From Solanum dulcamara (lineage: Eukaryota; Streptophyta; Magnoliopsida; Solanales; Solanaceae): a stretch of DNA of 64,000 nucleotides. Location: assembly GCF_947179165.1 (NCBI RefSeq), contig NC_077245.1, positions 18,074,740 through 18,138,739 on the forward strand, given 5' to 3'. The notes beneath the pieces are model-generated. The model made no database searches. It was not told where the DNA came from and worked only from the letters and a program-made list of their open reading frames with translations. The position numbers were made by a program, and so were the translations under genes. Positions 59,939 through 64,000 of the stretch are shown here, piece after piece; position 1 is the stretch's first letter, and each line of letters starts with the position of its first letter.

Positions 59939-60502
59939 CTGAACAAAAAGGCCAAAACTTTCCAGTGCCCACAAAATGAAAAGGTAGGAACATGTAAAGG
60001 ATATGGTACTTCATAAATGCACTCAAAAACTGAAATTTTTCACACCATAAACTACTTAAATCCAGAACCTATACTTCACTTATAACAAATAGAGTATAAA
60101 ACAACTACTGCATTTGCTTGAAAAGTAACGTAAGGGCCCACTATAAAATAACCTTCTCCGATAAATGCCATGAGAACGACTCACACCACTATTGTATCAT
60201 GGTATTGCAGCAACTACTATCAGCTACTTAAAATCAAGAAACCCAACATACAGAATTGGTAATCATGTCCACATTACTGAGACAATCCTTTGCGAAAAAT
60301 TACCACTGTGGAGTATTGCAACAAATTACTTTTATTCGCAATCAAGACAAGTTGATTCCCCCTTTTTTTCTTAATAACCACTTGTCCTACAAACATTTGT
60401 TCTAATTTGATGCCAAGTAATAATAATTCATTTTCTCTCAACACAAGGTTCCACAGCTAAATTCTTTCAATACTATGTCACTAAGTATTACCATTCTAAG
60501 TA

Positions 60503-60766
60503 GGCATAATACATAAACATATCGTAACTTGGGCTCAGCTCACATTTATGCCCTCCAACTTTGGGTGTGCACAAATAGACACTTAAACTTGTATAAAGTT
60601 GAACAAGTACGACACATGTATCTTACATGTATTATGTCACGCAGGACATATGCGTCTATTTGTTCTTATTTATACAAATTTAAGTGTCTACTTATGCATA
60701 CCCAAAGTTGGAGAGCATAATGTCACCTGAAGCAAAGTCAAAAGGACACGTTTATGTATTGTGTCT
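60503..60766. mobile_element. Foldback MITE (0.26 kb) of a common Solanaceae type
   Basis: Nearly the whole length is one inverted repeat: the left arm has CATAATACATAAAC, CCCTCCAACTTTGGGTGTGC and ACACTTAAACTTGTATAAA, and the right arm carries the reverse complement with few changes (TTTATACAAATTTAAGTGT, CCCAAAGTTGGAGAGCATAA, GTTTATGTATTGTG). Non-coding; could form a strong hairpin if transcribed. Confidence 0.85.
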
Positions 60767-60992
60767 TCTGAGTACTCTTTGTTGGATATTTTAAATTAAT
60801 CAAAGCTCATTGGCATATCAATATATTTGACATCATCTTGATGACTAAATACGCATATGTCATTAAACTTGGTGCCCAAGTTCACATATGTCATAGAACT
60901 TGGTGGCCAAGATTATAATTTCCTTTGCCCTCAAGTATTCTTATCCTTTCATTTCTTCTCTATTGCCACTACTATAAACTGGTGGATGGAGC

Positions 60993-61380
60993 ATTGAGGA
61001 CAAATCATCCAAAAAAAGCTATGGAGGAGTACTTAAATATAAATATGAAAATGAAAATATAGAACACCATTGCAGGTATTATTCAGGATCATATAAAGAA
61101 AATGAAAAGAATTGGGAAATTAATAGAAAAGAGTTACTGGCAGTATTTAAATGTCTACATAATTTTGAACCATATATTGTTTATAACAAGTTTATTGTGA
61201 GAACAGATAATACGCAGGTAAATTGGTGGCTGACAACCAAATTGGAAGATTCAGTTACTACGAAAGAAATCAGGCGATTAGTCGTGAAGATATTACACTA
61301 CAATTTTACAGTTGTAAGTTATCAGTACTAACAAAAATGTTTGTGCAGATATCCTCTCAAGGAGAAAGTTCAACAACTGA
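60993..61380 (+). pseudogene. Pararetrovirus polymerase, RNase H C-terminus
   Basis: The frame from about 60993 shows SYGGVLKYKY, CRYYSGSYKENEKNWEIN, KELLAVFKCL and FIVRTDNTQVNWW, the RNase H domain of caulimovirid reverse transcriptases (the Glu in KELLAV and Asp in RTDN are catalytic positions). The first catalytic Asp region reads IEDKSS where the family has a TD pair, so it looks mutated. A frame break near 61325 separates it from the family end NVCADILSR, which stops at 61380. The rest of the polymerase is missing on the left, replaced by host DNA. RNase H would remove the RNA template during reverse transcription. Confidence 0.8.
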
Positions 61381-61419
61381 CGAACAATCAATATTATTAC
61401 TCATTTCGTGAAGTTATAA

Positions 61420-62684
61420 CAATTATCAGTACAAGTTAGTGAGATCAAGGCTAACCAAAGCCAGATCGATGAACAGTTACTTATACTGGAAAAGCAAGGG
61501 TCAGAGGCTACCCAAAAGCCGAAGTTAACAATAGGTAGATTACCTATGAGTGGTAGAGTTCCACTACAATCCTACGAATCTAGAAAGTGACGAAGGTCAA
61601 CACTTTAAAACCCTAGTTAACGTGGTTTATATTGCAGGACTTGCAGGTACCCCAAAGAAGGAGATATCACAAGAATAAAAACCTCAAATTATTTCTCAAA
61701 AAACCAATACCACATAACCTCAACAAAATGTTCGAAAAACCCTATAGATACCCACAGATTGAAAAACAACCACTGTATGTACCTCCACAAGTTACCAGTT
61801 ATGCTGACAGCCTACAAACCCCAAAACAGACTTATAACCATGTAGCCAGATCGTATATTGAAAATTTATACAAAATCTCTAGTTACTTGAACAAAAACCC
61901 AATCCAAGATGAAGAGCTATTTCAACAACAAAAAGGATATATAACACAGCTGAACAAAGGATACAACAAACTTATTGCCTTACCAGATACAAAACCACAG
62001 TTAATAAGAACCTGTTTTGATTATGGATTACTTAGTGTAATTTATACCCAATCAGGAGAAGAATTAAAATTATTCCCAGAGTTATAAAAGAAGTTTCTCT
62101 GTTATAAAAGAATTACAAAAGGCGAACTATTCTACCTAAAATGTTACTCAGCAACAACAGAGATTATGTTTGACAAAATTAATCCAGTTATTACAGTCAT
62201 TAAAATCGGAGTTACAAGATGTATGATAATCCCAACTAAAATAGTAGAACAACCAGAGATAACAAAGCCAGAAATTCCAGAGTTCTTCTCTCACAAAAGA
62301 GTTATTGGACTAGGAACTATAATCCAGGAGTTAGCAGATGTATTTGTCAACAACAATCCTGTGTGGAAATATTATGACAGAGACCAAACGTTAATTTATA
62401 GTAATTCACGTGAAGTTAGGATTCAAGATATGGAAGACGTACGAAGATGGGCAATGACCTTACTTAACCCAGAACTTACACCAGTTACTAGAGCAATCAA
62501 CAAGGATTTTATATCATCAGAGCTATTATCAATGTTTTGCAAGATCATTGGACAAAAATACCCTGACCACAGTTGCAACAGATGCGGTGGGGAGAATAAT
62601 GTAATTCCAGAAGTTACAATAATTGAAGATATGATGAAGACAGGAACAAGTGGAAGACAAGAAAAAGAAGAAAGGATAATGTAA
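61420..62684 (+). pseudogene. Pararetrovirus transactivator-like ORF, broken
   Basis: It directly follows the polymerase gene, the place of the translational transactivator/inclusion-body protein in several Caulimoviridae genera. An N-terminal piece from 61420 (SEIKANQSQIDEQLL; KLTIGRLPMSGRVPLQ) ends at a TGA near 61588. A second frame runs from 61632 to a TAA at 62085 (VPPQVTSYADSLQTP; LIRTCFDYGLLSVIY), and the same frame continues to 62684 (VIKIGVTRCMIIPTKI; a terminal CNRCGGEN zinc-like motif). There is no intact start. The transactivator identity is from position and general form, not from a clear motif match. Confidence 0.6.
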
Positions 62685-62694
62685 CCCCCACAAT

Positions 62695-62832
62695 AAAGAC
62701 GTCCACTAATACAGAAGGTAAGAAGGAATCTTAAGAGATAAAGTTTAGAGATAAGGATGCAAAGACGTCCATACACGTGTAAATATTAATGTAAATAGTG
62801 ATTAGGACAACACTCTTACTCCGTGTATATAA
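62695..62832 (+). promoter_or_regulatory. Pararetrovirus promoter with paired ACGT motifs and TATA box
   Basis: AAAGACGTCCA occurs at 62695-62705 and again at 62761-62771, each with a GACGTC bZIP-type core, and TATATAA is at 62826-62832. The nearer motif lies about 55-65 bp before the TATA box, similar to the place of the as-1 element in the CaMV 35S promoter. It follows the last ORF directly, as pregenomic RNA promoters do. Confidence 0.65.
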
Positions 62833-62907
62833 GGACAAGGATTTTAGTTTAGAAAGGCATCGAAGCCTATAGAATCTATCTAGTTACATTGTAAACAAAA
62901 TTTATCT

Positions 62908-62913
62908 AATAAA
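62908..62913 (+). terminator. Poly(A) signal AATAAA of the pararetrovirus
   Basis: AATAAA lies about 76 bp after the TATA box. In pararetroviruses the signal sits downstream of the promoter so that the RNA gains terminal redundancy; this spacing fits. Confidence 0.65.
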
Positions 62914-63361
62914 AGTTATCAAGATTTCAAGCAGCTATGGATCTTAATCTGGAAGCTACAAAAGAGGTAATTCTTATTTCCTTTATGAGCTAAATACTTA
63001 GTTTCACCAGACACTAGACACTAAGCCTGAATCATATTGGCATGATGTTATGGACATGTTATTTCAAATCATATATTGCTATAAATATACTTAGAAAGGA
63101 AAGGTCTTAGAACTTCAGACGACAGACATGTACTGTCACAACCAAAAGAATTGTTGGGCGTCACCGTTAGCCAGGAGGGCGTTGAGGCACAAACCCCCTT
63201 GTAGATGTGAGGAAATGACAGTATGTGGATGAAGAATGAAGAAATAAGGCACAACCTGGAAAGGGTACGGATAGCAGATATGGTGAGAAGGTAATAACCA
63301 TAATACGGTTGTATGAATAAGGCAAGGTGAAAGGTGAAAACAATTAGCAATACATGAAATC
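62914..63361 (+). other. Pararetrovirus leader region
   Basis: About 450 bp of non-coding sequence between the poly(A) signal and the first small ORF. Related leaders fold into a large stem with short upstream ORFs; I have not computed a fold. Confidence 0.5.
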
Positions 63362-63508
63362 ATGAGCTTACCTATTGAAGTAGCAGAGATAGAAATGATC
63401 TATTTAGATATTTTCAATGATATGCTAGAAATTATTTATCTTATAGAACGAACATATGATGAATTAAGAGAATTAGAACAAATGAAAGATATAGTGCATG
63501 AGTACTGA
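63362..63508 (+). CDS. Pararetrovirus small ORF, 48 residues
   Basis: ATG at 63362 (MSLPIEVAEIEMIYLDIFND) to TGA at 63506-63508. Acidic and helical in look, with no known motif. It overlaps the next ORF by 11 bp, the close overlap used for reinitiation or leaky scanning in this virus family. Function unknown; it may also be a truncated longer ORF. Confidence 0.5.
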   Translation: MSLPIEVAEIEMIYLDIFNDMLEIIYLIERTYDELRELEQMKDIVHEY

Positions 63509-63824
63509 AGAAATAGTGCATGCTATATGTATGCTAGACTATACAGACCTAAATAACGCTGTAACCCAGTTAGTTTCAGAGATCGCAGAACAGTTAAGGT
63601 TCATTTATGAACAAGAAATAAGCCAAGTAGAAGCTATGGTACAAATCAACCCTTCATTTGTTAGTGTCAGGACTGAGCTTAATAATAAGTTACGAGTCTT
63701 ACATAAATTAAAAGATAGTCTTACAGACCTATTGCAGAAGTATAGCGGGACCACCCCCACATTGGTATCAGAGCAAGGAAGAATAAAAGAACCAATTAGA
63801 AGTGTTAGAAGAAGATTAATATGA
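63498..63824 (+). CDS. Pararetrovirus ORF, 108 residues
   Basis: ATG at 63498 (MSTEEIVHAICMLDYTDL) to TGA at 63822-63824. It is predicted mostly helical, with heptad-like leucines in the middle (LNNKLRVLHKLKDSLTDLL), possibly a coiled coil, and a basic end (RSVRRRLI). Small proteins of this kind in badna- and related viruses are virion-associated or nucleic-acid-binding, but I cannot assign one. The next ORF begins within its last codon (ATGA overlap). The tRNA-Met primer site lies inside it and is translated as part of the protein. Confidence 0.6.
   Translation: MSTEEIVHAICMLDYTDLNNAVTQLVSEIAEQLRFIYEQEISQVEAMVQINPSFVSVRTELNNKLRVLHKLKDSLTDLLQKYSGTTPTLVSEQGRIKEPIRSVRRRLI
63763..63774 (+). other. 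tRNA-Met primer binding site of the pararetrovirus
   Basis: TGGTATCAGAGC followed by AAGG, a perfect match to the Caulimoviridae minus-strand primer site. It is inside the 108-residue ORF and not in the leader; from memory, soymoviruses also carry the site within an ORF. Confidence 0.75.
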
Positions 63825-64000
63825 ACGATAATAGAATAACCCAAACTAAGAGATACACATTAGAAAAATCAGAATTACTACCAGAAAGCTATAGACAATG
63901 GCCTAATGAGTTAGTAACCTTTGGAGAATTTATACCTTATATACTAGCAGGAATAGCCGGAACACAGGAACATAGACAGTTAAATTGGACGAACTTAGCA
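63821..64000 (+). CDS. Pararetrovirus next ORF, start only
   Basis: ATG at 63821 overlaps the previous stop as ATGA. Sixty codons are open to the window end (MNDNRITQTKRYTLEKSELL; WPNELVTFGEFIPYI). Its position suggests a movement/coat polyprotein start or another small ORF; the visible part is not enough to decide. Confidence 0.55.
   Translation, partial: MNDNRITQTKRYTLEKSELLPESYRQWPNELVTFGEFIPYILAGIAGTQEHRQLNWTNLA

Larger units (their letters stand above)
58158..60980. other. Host DNA, probably mTERF intron or upstream region
   Basis: Apart from the SINE and two MITEs listed separately, no gene is recognised. Upstream mTERF exons would be expected on the minus strand somewhere here or further right, but I could not identify one with confidence. 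Confidence 0.5.
60985..64000 (+). mobile_element. Endogenous Caulimoviridae pararetrovirus, partial
   Basis: The order is the RNase H end of a viral polymerase gene, a transactivator-like ORF, an intergenic promoter with poly(A) signal, then small overlapping ORFs with a tRNA-Met primer site. This is a circular pararetrovirus genome opened within the polymerase gene. There are no LTRs or integrase. The layout resembles solendovirus-like (tobacco vein clearing virus) sequences found in Solanaceae genomes; the genus is an inference. Frameshifts and stops show a decayed copy. The right end is beyond the window. Confidence 0.82.

Noticed and set aside
61588..61640. GT...AG-like boundaries that could make a tiny intron in the viral ORF
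   Set aside because: About 46 bp is too short for a normal plant intron. A frame-breaking mutation is the simpler reading.
63069..63363. Minus-strand frames of 93 and 75 residues in the virus leader
   Set aside because: They lie on the non-coding strand of the leader, with no motif. Caulimoviridae express all genes from one strand.

Overview
The window is plant nuclear DNA, almost certainly from a member of the Solanaceae (Solanum-like). It has intron-bearing genes, copia, gypsy, LINE and hAT elements, a tRNA-derived SINE and foldback MITEs of kinds I know from Solanaceae, and part of an endogenous Caulimoviridae pararetrovirus. There are no bacterial features and no operons. Only two host genes are recognisable: a complete GASA/snakin gene (35778-36723, +, four exons) and the 3' exon of an mTERF-family gene (45857-46435, -). 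Nearly everything else is transposable-element DNA in various states of decay.

Layout. 1-25731 is a nested stack. Two adjacent copies (A and B) of an old copia-type LTR/gag block on the minus strand are the oldest layer (A: 5092-5952 plus 22440-23802; B: 23803-25731). Block A was broken by a SIRE-like copia element (1-5091, 5' LTR at 4303-5091) and by a chromodomain gypsy element (5953-22439, LTRs of about 2.08 kb). The gypsy was then hit twice: by a 5.1-kb hAT transposon (10799-15904, 8-bp duplication CCCTTAGT) inside reverse transcriptase, and by a 2.3-kb solo LTR (19539-21882, duplication GAATT) inside its right LTR. 25732-33400 is a minus-strand plant L1-type LINE (ORF1, endonuclease, RT, RNase H) split by a plus-oriented solo LTR of the same gypsy family (29420-31314).

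33400-39276 is the relatively gene-like part: a Stowaway MITE, the GASA gene with TATA box and poly(A) signal, then AT-rich intergenic DNA with a 0.67-kb inverted repeat. 39282-44278 is a minus-strand copia element with one shortened LTR. 44651-45306 is a non-autonomous hAT element (duplication TAGGTACC).

The mTERF exon follows. Its upstream intron was invaded by two plus-strand copia elements 28 bp apart: one with nearly identical LTRs (46465-52526, 3 differences in 275 bp) starting only 29 bp from the splice acceptor, and an older Tnt1-like one (52555-58152, duplication TATAT). 58158-60980 carries a SINE and two foldback MITEs and perhaps one unassigned exon.

60985 to the window end is an endogenous pararetrovirus: the RNase H end of the polymerase gene, a broken transactivator-like ORF, an intergenic promoter/poly(A) region with paired ACGT motifs, then two small overlapping ORFs and the start of a third, with the tRNA-Met primer site inside the second. 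The copy is damaged, with frameshifts and stops. I do not see an undescribed gene system. The most informative things are the ordered insertions, a probable effect on mTERF splicing, the repeat-bearing segment shared by blocks A and B, and the virus intergenic region.
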